Of a stretch of DNA of 64,000 nt, positions 19,124 through 28,668 are shown in pieces. The position numbers were made by a program, and so were the translations under genes. The stretch's first letter is position 1. Each line of letters opens with the position of its first letter. The stretch is from an uncultured Enterobacteriaceae bacterium. Lineage in GTDB: Bacteria; Pseudomonadota; Gammaproteobacteria; Enterobacterales; Enterobacteriaceae. Below the pieces are notes generated by a model. It worked only from the letters and a program-made list of their open reading frames with translations. It did not search any database and was not told the origin of the DNA. The DNA is taken from contig CAKZHC010000037.1 in assembly GCA_936920625.1 (NCBI GenBank), forward strand, positions 29,152-93,151, read 5' to 3'.

Positions 19124-19939
19124 TTAATATGGATAATTTTCACCATTGATCCAGGCATGATCCTGTTCCCAGGTGAATTTCCACAACCTCTTTGGCCCTG
19201 CCATGACATTCAGGTAATAGCTGTTATAACCTGCCAGTGTTGCTACTGGATGATAACCGCGTGGTACAGTAACTACATCGTGATTATAGACTGCCATGCA
19301 CTCATCCAGACTACAATCATCCGTATAAACTCTCTGCATGGCAAAACCTTGCGGTGGGTCAAATCGGTGGTAGTATGTCTCCTCCAGATAAGTTTCATGT
19401 GGAGAATCTTCCTGATCGTGTTTGTGGCTGGGCCAGGAGCTGGTATCTCCTTCATTAGTATAAACCTCTACAACCAACAGGCTATCGGCCGGTTTATCGT
19501 CGGGAAGAATATTGTGCACTAGCCGTTTATTCCGGCCTTTGCCACGATGCTCAATGCCTACATCATCAGGACGAATAAGTCGGGCTGGAAGATTTCCACC
19601 TGTCGAAGGCGCGCTACACACTGCAATCTCAAGGGAGCTCTCTGCAACCACTTCAACTATGTCCTGCGCAGGTACATACACTGAATAAGGTGGAATACGA
19701 TCAAAAGGTGATATCCGTTTACCAAGACCAAAAAATTGAGTATGCCGAGTCTTGATCGAGGCACGACCTCCCAGCAAAACGAGACAACGTTCCCTGTCAT
19801 CACTCTCCAGAATGAGACGCTGGTCTGGTTTTAGTTGATATACCTCAAATCCGACATAGCGCCACCCCGCGTTTTCGCAAGTAATTCGTTGTATGCAACC
19901 GCTATTGTCCGGTTGCTGACACTTAAACAGCAAAGACAT
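19124..19939 (-). CDS. iolB: 5-deoxy-glucuronate isomerase
   Basis: IolB isomerises 5-deoxy-D-glucuronate to 2-deoxy-5-keto-D-gluconate, the step after IolD. It is a 271-residue double-cupin enzyme. The metal-binding signature is visible in WPSHKHDQEDSPHETYLEETYYHRF, and PRGYHPVATLAGYNSYYLNVMAG closes the second cupin. The start follows GGAGGAG. It lies 24 bp after iolA in the same direction, so the two are probably co-transcribed. The frame is intact. Confidence 0.94.
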   Translation of the reverse strand: MSLLFKCQQPDNSGCIQRITCENAGWRYVGFEVYQLKPDQRLILESDDRERCLVLLGGRASIKTRHTQFFGLGKRISPFDRIPPYSVYVPAQDIVEVVAESSLEIAVCSAPSTGGNLPARLIRPDDVGIEHRGKGRNKRLVHNILPDDKPADSLLVVEVYTNEGDTSSWPSHKHDQEDSPHETYLEETYYHRFDPPQGFAMQRVYTDDCSLDECMAVYNHDVVTVPRGYHPVATLAGYNSYYLNVMAGPKRLWKFTWEQDHAWINGENYPY

Positions 19940-19963
19940 CCGTCTCCTCCTATCGGAACTGGA

Positions 19964-21469
19964 TTACTCCAAGGTAGGCATACTAAATTCAGATACTGAC
20001 TGCTGACCAGTGGGCCAGCGCACTGTTGCCGTTTTCATACGAGTGTAAAACCGCACACCATCCGGGCCATGTACGTTTAGCGCGCCGAAAACAGAGCGTT
20101 TCCAGCCACCAAAACTGTGAAAAGCCATGGGAACCGGGACCGGCACATTAACACCAACCATTCCTGACTCAACATTTTGTACAAAATCACGCGCTGTATT
20201 ACCACTGCTGGTGAAAATAGCACTACCATTACCATATTCATGACTATTGACTAGATTTAACGCACTACAGTAATCCTGCGCACGCATAATGGAGAATACC
20301 GGCCCAAATATCTCCTCGCGCCAGATGGTCATATCTGTTGTAACATTGTCAAATAATGTTCCACCCACATAGTAACCCTTCTCATGGCCGGCAACATTAT
20401 GATGACGGCCATCAACAATCAGTGCGGCACCTTCCTGCTCACCTTTGTCAATATAGCTCATTACTTTTTTCTGATGCGCGGCAGAGACCACCGGCCCCAT
20501 CTGGTTTTCTTCGGGGCCTCGTATGATTCCGGGGCCTATGCGCAAGGCTTTGACTAACGGAGTCAGGTGAGAAATGAGTTTGTCTGCCGTATTATCACCT
20601 ACCGCAACCACGACAGGCAGGGCCATACAACGCTCACCTGCTGAACCATATGCACCTCCCATGATGGCGTTAACAGTGGCATCTAAATCAGCATCGGGCA
20701 TTACAATTGCATGGTTTTTTGCCGCTCCAAAAGCCTGTACACGTTTACCGAAAGCGCTGGCAGTTTTATAAATATGTTCTGCCACCCCCGAGGACCCAAC
20801 AAAACTGACGGCAGCAATTCGCGGGTCTTTATACAGTTGTTCGGCGTCCTGATTTGAACAATGGACTACATTCAATACTCCATCAGGAAGACCCGCCTCG
20901 GAGAGCAGCTCTGCCATGCGCACTGATACAGAGGGATCAAGCGCAGGGGGCTTTAACACGAAAGTATTACCACAAGCCAGAGCGACAGGAAACATCCACA
21001 TTGGCACCATAGCCGGAAAGTTAAACGGCGTGATACCCGCAACCACACCAACTGGTTGCATGAGAGAATAGCTGCCAACGCCAGTTCCCACATTAGCTGA
21101 GTATTCGCCCTTGCTCAGATGCGGTATACCGCAGGCAAATTCCACTACTTCCATACCACGCGTTAGCTCTCCTAACGCATCAGACCAAACTTTCCCATGC
21201 TCAATAACAATGAGTTCTGCTAGCTCATCGCGATGTTTTTCCAGCAATATTTTAAAATTGAATAATACACGGGCACGGCGAAGAGGTGACATTCTGGACC
21301 ATTCTGGAAACGCTCCATGGGCAGCTTTTATTGCCTCTGTTACCTCTTCTGCCGTGCTCTGGGTCAACTCACGGATAAGTTCGCCACTGGCTGGGTTATA
21401 AATCGGAACAGTCTCATTACTGACACTAAGTATGGTTCTGCCTCCAATAAAATTTCCTGTGATTTGCAT
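19964..21469 (-). CDS. iolA: methylmalonate-semialdehyde dehydrogenase (CoA-acylating)
   Basis: IolA (MmsA) converts malonate semialdehyde to acetyl-CoA and CO2, the last step of inositol breakdown; homologues also act in valine degradation. The product has 501 residues of the aldehyde dehydrogenase superfamily. Visible motifs are GVVAGITPFNFPAMVPMW (N-terminal core), FVGSSGVAEHIY (cofactor glycine loop) and the catalytic cysteine in SAGERCMALPV. The start has GAGG upstream. A perfect hairpin lies 18 bp before the ATG. It leads a two-gene unit with iolB. The frame is intact. Confidence 0.95.
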   Translation of the reverse strand: MQITGNFIGGRTILSVSNETVPIYNPASGELIRELTQSTAEEVTEAIKAAHGAFPEWSRMSPLRRARVLFNFKILLEKHRDELAELIVIEHGKVWSDALGELTRGMEVVEFACGIPHLSKGEYSANVGTGVGSYSLMQPVGVVAGITPFNFPAMVPMWMFPVALACGNTFVLKPPALDPSVSVRMAELLSEAGLPDGVLNVVHCSNQDAEQLYKDPRIAAVSFVGSSGVAEHIYKTASAFGKRVQAFGAAKNHAIVMPDADLDATVNAIMGGAYGSAGERCMALPVVVAVGDNTADKLISHLTPLVKALRIGPGIIRGPEENQMGPVVSAAHQKKVMSYIDKGEQEGAALIVDGRHHNVAGHEKGYYVGGTLFDNVTTDMTIWREEIFGPVFSIMRAQDYCSALNLVNSHEYGNGSAIFTSSGNTARDFVQNVESGMVGVNVPVPVPMAFHSFGGWKRSVFGALNVHGPDGVRFYTRMKTATVRWPTGQQSVSEFSMPTLE

Positions 21470-21487
21470 ATCATTGCCTCATCAAAT

Positions 21488-21521
21488 GATCGCTCCGCAT
21501 CAGCAATGATGCGGAGCGATC
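21488..21521 (-). repeat. perfect 15-bp hairpin in the iolA 5' leader
   Basis: GATCGCTCCGCATCA (21488-21502) and its exact reverse complement (21507-21521) enclose a GCAA loop. It ends 18 bp before the iolA start, just ahead of the ribosome site in the iolA direction. Neither side has a T-run, so a plain terminator is unlikely. Confidence 0.8.
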
Positions 21522-21827
21522 AGGCTACCCTATTACATCTGCTGAGCGTATAGTAGTGTAATTTTTATTTCAAAGACTAAATTGTATAAAATTTATTTTT
21601 CAGGCTTTAATCGCATTTCTCTGCAATAACTATGCATAAAATATTTAATATTTTTTAAAATAACATTGTATTTTAGGAAATTATTGATCACCCGTAGGGT
21701 AATAATTGTGAAGAAAATCTAAAAATTTAAATTTTATAAATGACTTTTTATGAAATAAATATTCTCTTATGTTTTAGTCAGCGGATCTTTGCATGATACT
21801 ATCATTCACCTGTGCCGGAGAGGCATT
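21522..21827. other. AT-rich gap between iolA and iolI
   Basis: About 300 bp between the divergent iolA and iolI genes, very AT-rich after 21560. It should hold both promoters. No gene or clear operator is visible. Confidence 0.5.
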
Positions 21828-22643
21828 ATGGCCATAGAACTCGACCGTTTCTGTATAAATCGCAAAGTAGCTCCCGGTCTCACACTACCCGCATTTTTCA
21901 GACTGGCGAAGCGACTTGGGATAAATAAAGTTGAGTTGAGGAATGACATGTACAGTGGAAATGTGACTGATAATCTTAGTCACGCCCGTGTATCAACCCT
22001 TGCAGAGCAACATCAACTGGAGATTGTCAGCATCAATGCACTTTACCCGTTTAATCAACTAACACCTCAGCTATTGGAACGAGCTGAAGTTTTACTGCAG
22101 GAAGCTAATGATTTGAATGCTAAAGCTATTATCCTCTGCCCCCTTAATGATGGGACTCCTGTAAGCGTTCAGGAAACAAAGCAGGCATTTACTCTCCTGT
22201 CAGCGATGTTCATTGAGGCGGGAGTCGAGGCTTTAGTCGAACCGTTAGGTTTTCCGGTCAGTTCTTTACGTTCAGCGCATCAGACTCAGCAGCTGATACG
22301 GGAAACCAATGTTCCATTTAGGATCGTGCTGGATACCTTTCATCATCACCTCTATGAACAGGCGGAGAATGAATTTGCTCTAGGTATTGATGTTGAGAAT
22401 ATTGGTCTGGTTCACCTTTCCGGCGTCGAGGATAAACGCCCTGCTTTTGAACTGACTGATGAGCAGCGCGTCATGCTATCAAAAGAGGATGTGTTAAACA
22501 ATGTCTCACAGGTAAAGCGACTGGAGAAAATGGGCTATCGTGGAAACTATTCGTTCGAACCTTTCTCTTCTTCTCTTGCTGATTGGGATGAATCTCAAAT
22601 TGAGAAATCGGTACGAGAAAGCATTGCTCTGCTACAAGTTTAA
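21828..22643 (+). CDS. iolI: inosose isomerase-like protein IolI
   Basis: This is a xylose-isomerase-like TIM barrel of the IolI family, which interconverts inososes so that other inositol isomers can feed the pathway. The chosen ATG (MAIELDRFCINRKVAPGLTL) has GGAG upstream and gives 271 residues, near the B. subtilis IolI length of 278; a start 13 codons earlier is possible but lacks a site. Metal-ligand segments EALVEPLGFP, RIVLDTFHHHLY, GLVHLSGVED and NYSFEPFSS are all present. It stands alone, divergent from iolA. The exact substrate cannot be read from sequence. Confidence 0.85.
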   Translation: MAIELDRFCINRKVAPGLTLPAFFRLAKRLGINKVELRNDMYSGNVTDNLSHARVSTLAEQHQLEIVSINALYPFNQLTPQLLERAEVLLQEANDLNAKAIILCPLNDGTPVSVQETKQAFTLLSAMFIEAGVEALVEPLGFPVSSLRSAHQTQQLIRETNVPFRIVLDTFHHHLYEQAENEFALGIDVENIGLVHLSGVEDKRPAFELTDEQRVMLSKEDVLNNVSQVKRLEKMGYRGNYSFEPFSSSLADWDESQIEKSVRESIALLQV

Positions 22644-22668
22644 ACAATATTTTTATCGGTTAAAAACG

Positions 22669-22684
22669 TTGTCCCGGAGGACAA
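22669..22684 (+). terminator. terminator downstream of iolI
   Basis: TTGTCC (22669-22674) pairs with GGACAA (22679-22684) around CGGA, followed by TTATCGCTTTTTT. It starts 26 bp after the iolI stop. Confidence 0.55.
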
Positions 22685-23286
22685 TTATCGCTTTTTTCCT
22701 CAAAATCCATCAGCCTGTTAGATGCTCCCGGTATGCCGGGTATTCAATCTGCAACTGCATAGAATGTTACCATTTATGGTACATAAGTCATTGATAAATC
22801 ATATAAATAAAATGAAAACATTAATACAATTATCTCGTATTTTACCCGGTCAGATCTTAATAACAAGCTATGTCATCAACATACATTCTGCTACAGATGT
22901 GTGTTCATCGACAATGCCATCTATACTGTCAGGATAGCAACACTGTGCTAACGCAGTACAAGCAATACAGCGTGTTACAATCAATGGGTGCAGACCTCAA
23001 ACTAGATAAATTTTCACCTTTTTGTACACCTGAGATGCAAAATAATTCACTAAAAAAACCGTCTGGTTCATTATTCATACAGGATTAGGAGTATTCTTAA
23101 TTCCATGCATATTAAAATTGATAAGAATGTCTTTTGGTATATTAAAAGCATTCTTCATCATTTGGACTACATTTAATGGCTGCGATGAAGTGTCCGGCTG
23201 CAGCCTTTCATATCATTATATTATCGGCACTGATGTTATCTCTGGTGCTGAATTATCGCGTTTTTCTAATTGGTTAGGATTTATAC
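22685..23286. other. gene-poor stretch upstream of the ParG-like gene
   Basis: About 600 bp with only short, overlapping open frames that lack ribosome sites and recognisable motifs. I looked for a ParF/ParA-type ATPase remnant upstream of the ParG-like gene (Walker A-like motif) and did not find one. Confidence 0.5.
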
Positions 23287-23493
23287 ATGAGTTCAATTGA
23301 GACCAGACATCATAAAAGCCAACAGCCCTCATCCATCTCCGATAGCTCGCAACGCTACAAGCGGGTACAAATACTTATCGAAGAGGAGAAGCATTTTGAT
23401 TTCAAAATTAATTGCATGAAGAATAATGTAACCATGACAGAACTGCTCCTGACCTTCATCGATAACTGGCTGGCAGAAAATAAAAAACCGTAA
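23287..23493 (+). CDS. ParG-like ribbon-helix-helix DNA-binding protein, orphan
   Basis: A 68-residue protein. Residues 24-65 (KRVQILIEEEKHFDFKINCM and the following NNVTMTELLLTFIDNWLAEN) align along their whole length with the C-terminal ribbon-helix-helix domain of plasmid ParG (KRVNVNFDEEKHTRFKAACA..., recalled). The N-terminal 23 residues are polar and probably flexible, also as in ParG. TAGGA lies 8 bp before the ATG and a strong terminator follows at once, so it looks like a real single-gene unit. ParG centromere-binding proteins normally pair with a ParF ATPase, but no parF is in the window. It may be a plasmid or island leftover, or a repressor. Confidence 0.65.
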   Translation: MSSIETRHHKSQQPSSISDSSQRYKRVQILIEEEKHFDFKINCMKNNVTMTELLLTFIDNWLAENKKP

Positions 23494-23495
23494 CT

Positions 23496-23527
23496 AAGTC
23501 GTCCTGACAGTAATGTCAGGACGACTT
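23496..23527 (+). terminator. perfect 14-bp hairpin terminator after the ParG-like gene
   Basis: AAGTCGTCCTGACA (23496-23509) and its exact reverse complement (23514-23527) enclose GTAA. CTTTTTCTT follows 8 bp later. It begins 2 bp after the stop codon. Confidence 0.75.
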
Positions 23528-24302
23528 GATGATCTTTTTCTTACCACACTGTGAGATATGAGATCTGTGCCTGCCAATTTTCAGCTCAGGCGAGATAGTT
23601 ACCTGATGGCCAGTGAATGCTGGATAAATCCAGGCCTGTGCACGACAGAGGCAGGCTGTTTAATCCTGATAGTTTTTATCATGCTATACCGGCATTCCTC
23701 ACAGCGATCCCTGTAACCTGTTCCCAAGTCTAATTACTAACGCATCGGAAATTATCAAATTCAAGATGCATTCATCCACAACATAAAACGGCAAATATTT
23801 CCCCCATAGGCTCCATAATTGGCCAGAATTTTAGACAGTGGCAGATTAATAATGATGCATAACCTCATATTAGCAGGACTATATTTTTAAGAATTTTCTT
23901 GCCTTGTCCTGATTAATTATACTTTCCCCAATATTGACTATACGTATTTTATATTGATGCAGGCAGTAACATCATCCGACGAGTGATACGTGAACACATC
24001 ATCTGCCACCCTGCCTATGCCGGACCAACACTGGCAGCCTTAATCGGTCATAGTGCGTAACTGGAAAGAACTAACTGAAGTGTGCGTGAAATGATGAGAA
24101 AAACCAGTATGCGCTGTCAGAGATGTAAAGATATTATGCCCGAAGAGGATAAGACGTTATAATCGGGAGCCTCTAACTCGATTAAGGCAATGTTTGTTAC
24201 CTTATCTCATTTGTTAGCGTCAGGCGATAGCCGCCCCACCTCCGTAAGCCAGAGTTATCATAACGGGAGATATTCAGGATTCAGTAAACACAGGGCGTCG
24301 AT
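23528..24302. other. 775-bp stretch without a supported gene, upstream of proP
   Basis: No open frame of useful length or with a recognisable motif was found on either strand. A short open run ending at about 24060 (GPTLAALIGHSA before a stop) hints at a decayed membrane-protein gene but is too short to name. The last 100-200 bp presumably contain the proP promoters. Confidence 0.4.
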
Positions 24303-25808
24303 ATGAAGCTACGTGGGAAACGCGTAAAACCTATCAGATTAAAAGATATTACAATCATCGATGATGCAAAATCACGCAAAGCCATCACTGCAGCAGCGTT
24401 GGGGAACGCGATGGAGTGGTTCGATTTTGGTGTCTACGGCTTTGTCGCCTCCGCCTTAGGACGCGTGTTCTTCCCTGTCGTCTCGCCCGGCATTCAGATG
24501 ATTGCCGCACTGGCTACCTTTTCCGTTCCTTTTCTGATAAGACCCTTGGGAGGCCTGCTTTTTGGCATACTGGGTGATCGTTACGGGCGCCAGAAAATTC
24601 TTGCTTTTACCATTGTGCTAATGTCGATTAGCACTTTTTCCATCGGCCTGATTCCCTCCTATAACTCTATAGGTATATGGGCCCCAGCTCTGCTACTTTT
24701 AGCGAAAATGATCCAGGGATTTTCCGTTGGCGGGGAGTATACCGGCGCATCAATCTTCGTAGCGGAATATTCACCCGATCGCAAACGTGGTTTCCTCGGT
24801 AGCTGGCTTGACTTTGGTTCCATTGCTGGTTTTGTGATGGGAGCGGGTATAGTTGTAATTATCTCCTCATTTTTAGGTCAGGATAGCTTTCTTTCCTGGG
24901 GATGGCGTATTCCATTTTTTCTGGCACTACCATTAGGTATCATCGGCCTTTACCTCCGTCATGCACTAGAAGAGACACCCGCCTTCCAGCGGCATGTTGA
25001 CAAACTTGAGCAGGGTGACCGCGAGGGCCTCGCCTCTGGCCCACAGATACCTTTCAAAAAAGTGGCTACCAGATACTGGCGCGGCCTGTTGACTTGCATC
25101 GGTATGGTGATCTCTACCAACGTAACTTACTACATGCTACTTACTTTCATGCCTAGCTATCTGTCGCACAGCCTTAATTACAGTGAAGATCATGGTGTAC
25201 TGATTATCATTTCCATTATGATTGGCATGTTGTTCATTCAGCCTGTTATTGGCCTGATGAGTGATAAATTTGGCCGCCGGCCCTTCGTGATTTGTGGTAG
25301 TATTGCGCTGTTTTTATTGGCTATTCCGTGCTTTATGCTCATCAACAGTAATACTATTATTCTTATTTTCCTCGGTTTGCTGATCCTTGCAATCATTCTT
25401 AATGCTTTCATCGGAGTGATGGCTTCTACGTTACCGGCGATGTTCCCGACACACATCCGTTACAGCGCTCTGGCCAGTGCGTTTAATATCTCAGTGCTGA
25501 TTGCTGGCCTGACGCCAACTCTGGCCGCCTGGTTGATTGAGTTAACCCGTAATCTGTTTATGCCCGCTTACTATCTGATGGTTGTTGCTATTATCGGTCT
25601 TATTACCGGCCTGGTAATGCAGGAAACTGCAAATAAACCATTACGAGGTGCGGCACCTGCAGCATCTGACCTTGAAGAAGCCCGCGAGATTCTGCAGGAA
25701 CACCATGATAATATTGAACAGAAGATCGAAGATATTGAATCACAAATTGCTGAACTGGAAGCCAGGCGGAATTATCTGATTCAGCAACATCCGACAATTA
25801 ACAAGTAA
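24303..25808 (+). CDS. proP: osmoprotectant/proton symporter ProP
   Basis: ProP imports proline, glycine betaine and related osmolytes with protons and is activated by high osmolality. It has 501 residues against 500 in E. coli and belongs to the major facilitator superfamily. Twelve hydrophobic helices are readable, with the family loop GDRYGRQK between helices 2 and 3 and AMEWFDFGVYGFVAS in helix 1. The C-terminal tail (about residues 455-495: SDLEEAREILQEHHDN and so on) keeps the heptad pattern of the ProP coiled coil that tunes osmotic activation. No lesion is visible. Its neighbours here differ from E. coli. Confidence 0.96.
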   Translation: MKLRGKRVKPIRLKDITIIDDAKSRKAITAAALGNAMEWFDFGVYGFVASALGRVFFPVVSPGIQMIAALATFSVPFLIRPLGGLLFGILGDRYGRQKILAFTIVLMSISTFSIGLIPSYNSIGIWAPALLLLAKMIQGFSVGGEYTGASIFVAEYSPDRKRGFLGSWLDFGSIAGFVMGAGIVVIISSFLGQDSFLSWGWRIPFFLALPLGIIGLYLRHALEETPAFQRHVDKLEQGDREGLASGPQIPFKKVATRYWRGLLTCIGMVISTNVTYYMLLTFMPSYLSHSLNYSEDHGVLIIISIMIGMLFIQPVIGLMSDKFGRRPFVICGSIALFLLAIPCFMLINSNTIILIFLGLLILAIILNAFIGVMASTLPAMFPTHIRYSALASAFNISVLIAGLTPTLAAWLIELTRNLFMPAYYLMVVAIIGLITGLVMQETANKPLRGAAPAASDLEEAREILQEHHDNIEQKIEDIESQIAELEARRNYLIQQHPTINK

Positions 25809-26251
25809 TCATTCATCTTCTGGCTATTCCGACCCGTACTTCAGCCTCTATAGCCTGGTAATCTCAGCTACTTTATATGATTTCTCAAAAGCTGATACCA
25901 GGATGATGATGCAGACAGATTGCAATATCTTCCTCATACGTCAGAATCCTGTAGTCTGTTTTTTTACTGTCTTCGGGTAACAAAACCCATCTTTCTTTTC
26001 AATGGAAAAACGGCCCGAAACAGTCCGATGATTATAGTAATGATGATAAAGGAGCATCTTACAGCACAAATTTTGACAAAATATTTTTAAGATTTATAAC
26101 ATCATAATATGCTGTAAAATAAGTTGTTAATCAGTCTAACATCACGCCAATGACATCATCATGTCAAAAAAATATATATTTTACTTTCACAGTTACCCGG
26201 TTGTCGTCGATAATGCGCCGCGTTTATATCCATTTGGGCTGACTTAACGTT
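25809..26251. other. intergenic region between proP and pitA
   Basis: About 440 bp with no supported gene. The second half is AT-rich and probably holds the pitA promoter. No clear terminator was identified directly after proP. Confidence 0.45.
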
Positions 26252-27751
26252 ATGTTTCATCTCTCCACTGGTCTTGATCTAAATACTGGCCTGTTACTGG
26301 GGCTTGCCCTGCTTTTCGTACTGTTCTATGAAGCAATAAATGGTTTTCATGATACGGCTAATGCTGTAGCAACTGTTATCTATACTCGTGCCATGCGCAC
26401 CCATCTGGCGGTGGGTATGGCAGGTTTGTTCAATTTTTTTGGGGTTCTGCTGGGTGGTCTGAGCGTAGCTTATGCTATCGTGCATCTGCTGCCAATCGAA
26501 CTGCTGATTAATGTAAGTTCTTCTAAAGGGCTGGCGATGATATTTTCATTGCTACTGGCTGCTGTTGTCTGGAATCTCAGCACCTGGTATATCGGCCTGC
26601 CGGCCTCCAGCTCACATTCACTAATAGGCTCAATTATTGGTGTTGGGCTAACGAACGCCTTCGTCAACCACACCTCTGTGATTAATGCCCTCAATATCCC
26701 TAAAATGATCGAGATCTTTCTGGCACTATTGCTCTCGCCATTGATTGGTCTTGTTCTCGCTGGTGGGCTAATTTTTCTGTTACGCCGCTACTGGAGTAGC
26801 AGTCAGAAACGTGCTCGTATCCATATGACTCCTGCCGAACGTGAAAAGATTAATGGTAAGAAAAAACCTCCATTCTGGACACGCATTGCGCTCATTGTCT
26901 CAGCCATTGGTGTTAGCTACTCTCACGGTGCCAACGATGGTCAGAAAGGTATTGGGCTGATTATGCTGGTGCTCATTGGCGTGGCCCCGGCAGGCTTTAT
27001 GCTCAATATGCATGCTTCAGGTTATGATATCATCCGCAGCCGTGACGCGGTGAACCATCTGGAACAGTTTTATCAGCAGAACCCCGCTGTGCTCAGCGAC
27101 CTAGTTTTACGGGCCCCACTGGCGTTGCCTCAGCCACAAAAGCTGCCAAACGCCTTGTCCGGATTTTATTGCAGTGACAAAAACATCATCTCAGTGATTA
27201 ACCAGACGCAAGTATTGATGGCAGATCTTAAAAGTTATGATCAGTTAACAGAAATGCAGCGTAATCATTTGCGCCGTCTGCTGATGTGCATTTCTGAGAT
27301 AACTGATAACACACTAAAACTATCAAAAATCAGCGCAGACGATGCACGCTCTCTTAAAAAGCTTAAGGGGGATCTTTTGAGCACTGTGGAATATGCGCCG
27401 GTATGGATTATCGTTGCAGTAGCACTGGCACTTTCACTTGGAACACTGGTAGGCTGGCGGCGTGTAGCCATCACTATTGGTGAGAAGATCGGCAAGAGTG
27501 GCATGACCTACGCTCAGGGAATGGCTGCCCAAATTACGGCAGCACTATCAATTGGCATTGCTAGCTACACCGGAATGCCGGTATCGACCACCCATGTGCT
27601 CTCCTCTTCTGTGGCAGGCACTATGCTGGTCGATGGCGGTGGCGTGCAAAGTAAAACTGTTAAAAACATTCTGCTGGCCTGGGTGCTCACACTGCCAGCA
27701 TGCCTCGTGCTTTCAGGAATATTGTACTGGCTGGCATTGAAACTGATTTAG
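26252..27751 (+). CDS. pitA: low-affinity inorganic phosphate/metal transporter PitA
   Basis: PitA imports phosphate as a metal-phosphate complex with protons. The product has 499 residues, the E. coli length. The two inverted PHO4 half-repeats are visible, one with GFHDTANAVATVIYTRAM near residue 30 and one with SHGANDGQKGIGLIML near residue 230. A long hydrophilic loop sits in the middle (about 255-380) and membrane helices resume to the C-terminus. The frame is intact. The order pitA-uspB-uspA-rsmJ-prlC matches E. coli. Confidence 0.96.
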   Translation: MFHLSTGLDLNTGLLLGLALLFVLFYEAINGFHDTANAVATVIYTRAMRTHLAVGMAGLFNFFGVLLGGLSVAYAIVHLLPIELLINVSSSKGLAMIFSLLLAAVVWNLSTWYIGLPASSSHSLIGSIIGVGLTNAFVNHTSVINALNIPKMIEIFLALLLSPLIGLVLAGGLIFLLRRYWSSSQKRARIHMTPAEREKINGKKKPPFWTRIALIVSAIGVSYSHGANDGQKGIGLIMLVLIGVAPAGFMLNMHASGYDIIRSRDAVNHLEQFYQQNPAVLSDLVLRAPLALPQPQKLPNALSGFYCSDKNIISVINQTQVLMADLKSYDQLTEMQRNHLRRLLMCISEITDNTLKLSKISADDARSLKKLKGDLLSTVEYAPVWIIVAVALALSLGTLVGWRRVAITIGEKIGKSGMTYAQGMAAQITAALSIGIASYTGMPVSTTHVLSSSVAGTMLVDGGGVQSKTVKNILLAWVLTLPACLVLSGILYWLALKLI

Positions 27752-27783
27752 AGACCAGTTATATCAAGTAGATCACTAAAAAA

Positions 27784-27810
27784 ATGCGGTCTGATCGATT
27801 CAGACCGCAT
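27784..27810. terminator. terminator between convergent pitA and uspB
   Basis: ATGCGGTCTGA (27784-27794) pairs exactly with TCAGACCGCAT (27800-27810). The A-run before it becomes a T-run for minus-strand transcripts, so it is strongest for uspB, but it may serve both genes. Confidence 0.75.
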
Positions 27811-27846
27811 GATGTCAGATATTGTTTAGCTTTTCCGGATACCTTG

Positions 27847-28170
27847 TCAGATTGTTAATGCAATTCCGCTAACGATGATCAATCCACACAATGCGCTGGT
27901 CAAAATAACCTGACTGCGAACCCGCTCACAACGGCGGATGAATTCGTCATTGTGATGATCGCGGTAACGCTGCGAACAAATGTAGCGAACAAGCCGCACC
28001 TGCTTGACAGGATCACCATGTGAGGTGAAAAAACCACCACCGTCAACGTGATGATAGAGCATTGGGTCACATCCACGTAATACAATTAACAAAGCATGCA
28101 GAGATGATAAATAGCGCACCATATTTATTAAACATACCAGGCATAAAGCCCAGAACAACTCAGTGTTCAT
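27847..28170 (-). CDS. uspB: universal stress protein UspB
   Basis: UspB is a small inner-membrane protein with two transmembrane helices, induced in stationary phase and needed for ethanol tolerance in E. coli (recalled). The chosen ATG gives MNTELFWALCLVCLINMVRY and has an excellent GGGAGGAAG site; upstream codons in the same frame have no similarity. That makes 107 residues against 111. HVDGGGFFTSHG and QRYRDHHNDEFIRRCERVR are conserved. It is divergent from uspA as in E. coli. Confidence 0.93.
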   Translation of the reverse strand: MNTELFWALCLVCLINMVRYLSSLHALLIVLRGCDPMLYHHVDGGGFFTSHGDPVKQVRLVRYICSQRYRDHHNDEFIRRCERVRSQVILTSALCGLIIVSGIALTI

Positions 28171-28668
28171 AGACTTCCTCCCTTCTGAACAATAGATCTC
28201 TGTGATTGAGACCGACCCGTGACAGCAAAGAGTATTGCCCATAAAAATTAAGGAGAAAGGTATACATACACCTGACTTCCCCAATCCAGTTTAGAGGATT
28301 TGAGTAAAAATTATCCAGCGCTATTTTCAGTAAATTTACTGATTAACATCTAATCTTCACTAAAATCAAAAAATGGACCTGAAAATGCCCCAGTTCATGG
28401 TCATCACGTCTCACACAGCTATACTGAGCTGCGTCTTCCTTCACAGAGAGGAATCAACGGCTTTGTGGTGACTTGATAACGACCGGATGCACACATCATG
28501 CCATCTGGCACCGACAAAATTCCAGCTGACCAGGCGAAAACAACGATCTTATAAACAGGGAAATAAGAAGCACAAGTATGCAACCGTTTTGCCATCAGGT
28601 ACCATTGCGGGGGCATCAACACATCTTCTCTGCCATAATTGAACACATATCTGACAAGGAGCTTTGCT
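28171..28668. other. uspB-uspA divergent promoter region
   Basis: About 500 bp. A 75-codon open frame on the minus strand (28419-28646) has no recognisable motif and is probably chance. The region should contain both stress promoters; I could not place them with confidence. Confidence 0.4.

Noticed and set aside
22685..23286. parF-like ATPase remnant upstream of the ParG-like gene
   Set aside because: No Walker A or other ParA-family motif appears in any frame.
28419..28646. 75-codon minus-strand open frame between uspB and uspA
   Set aside because: No similarity and no start signals; lies in a promoter region.
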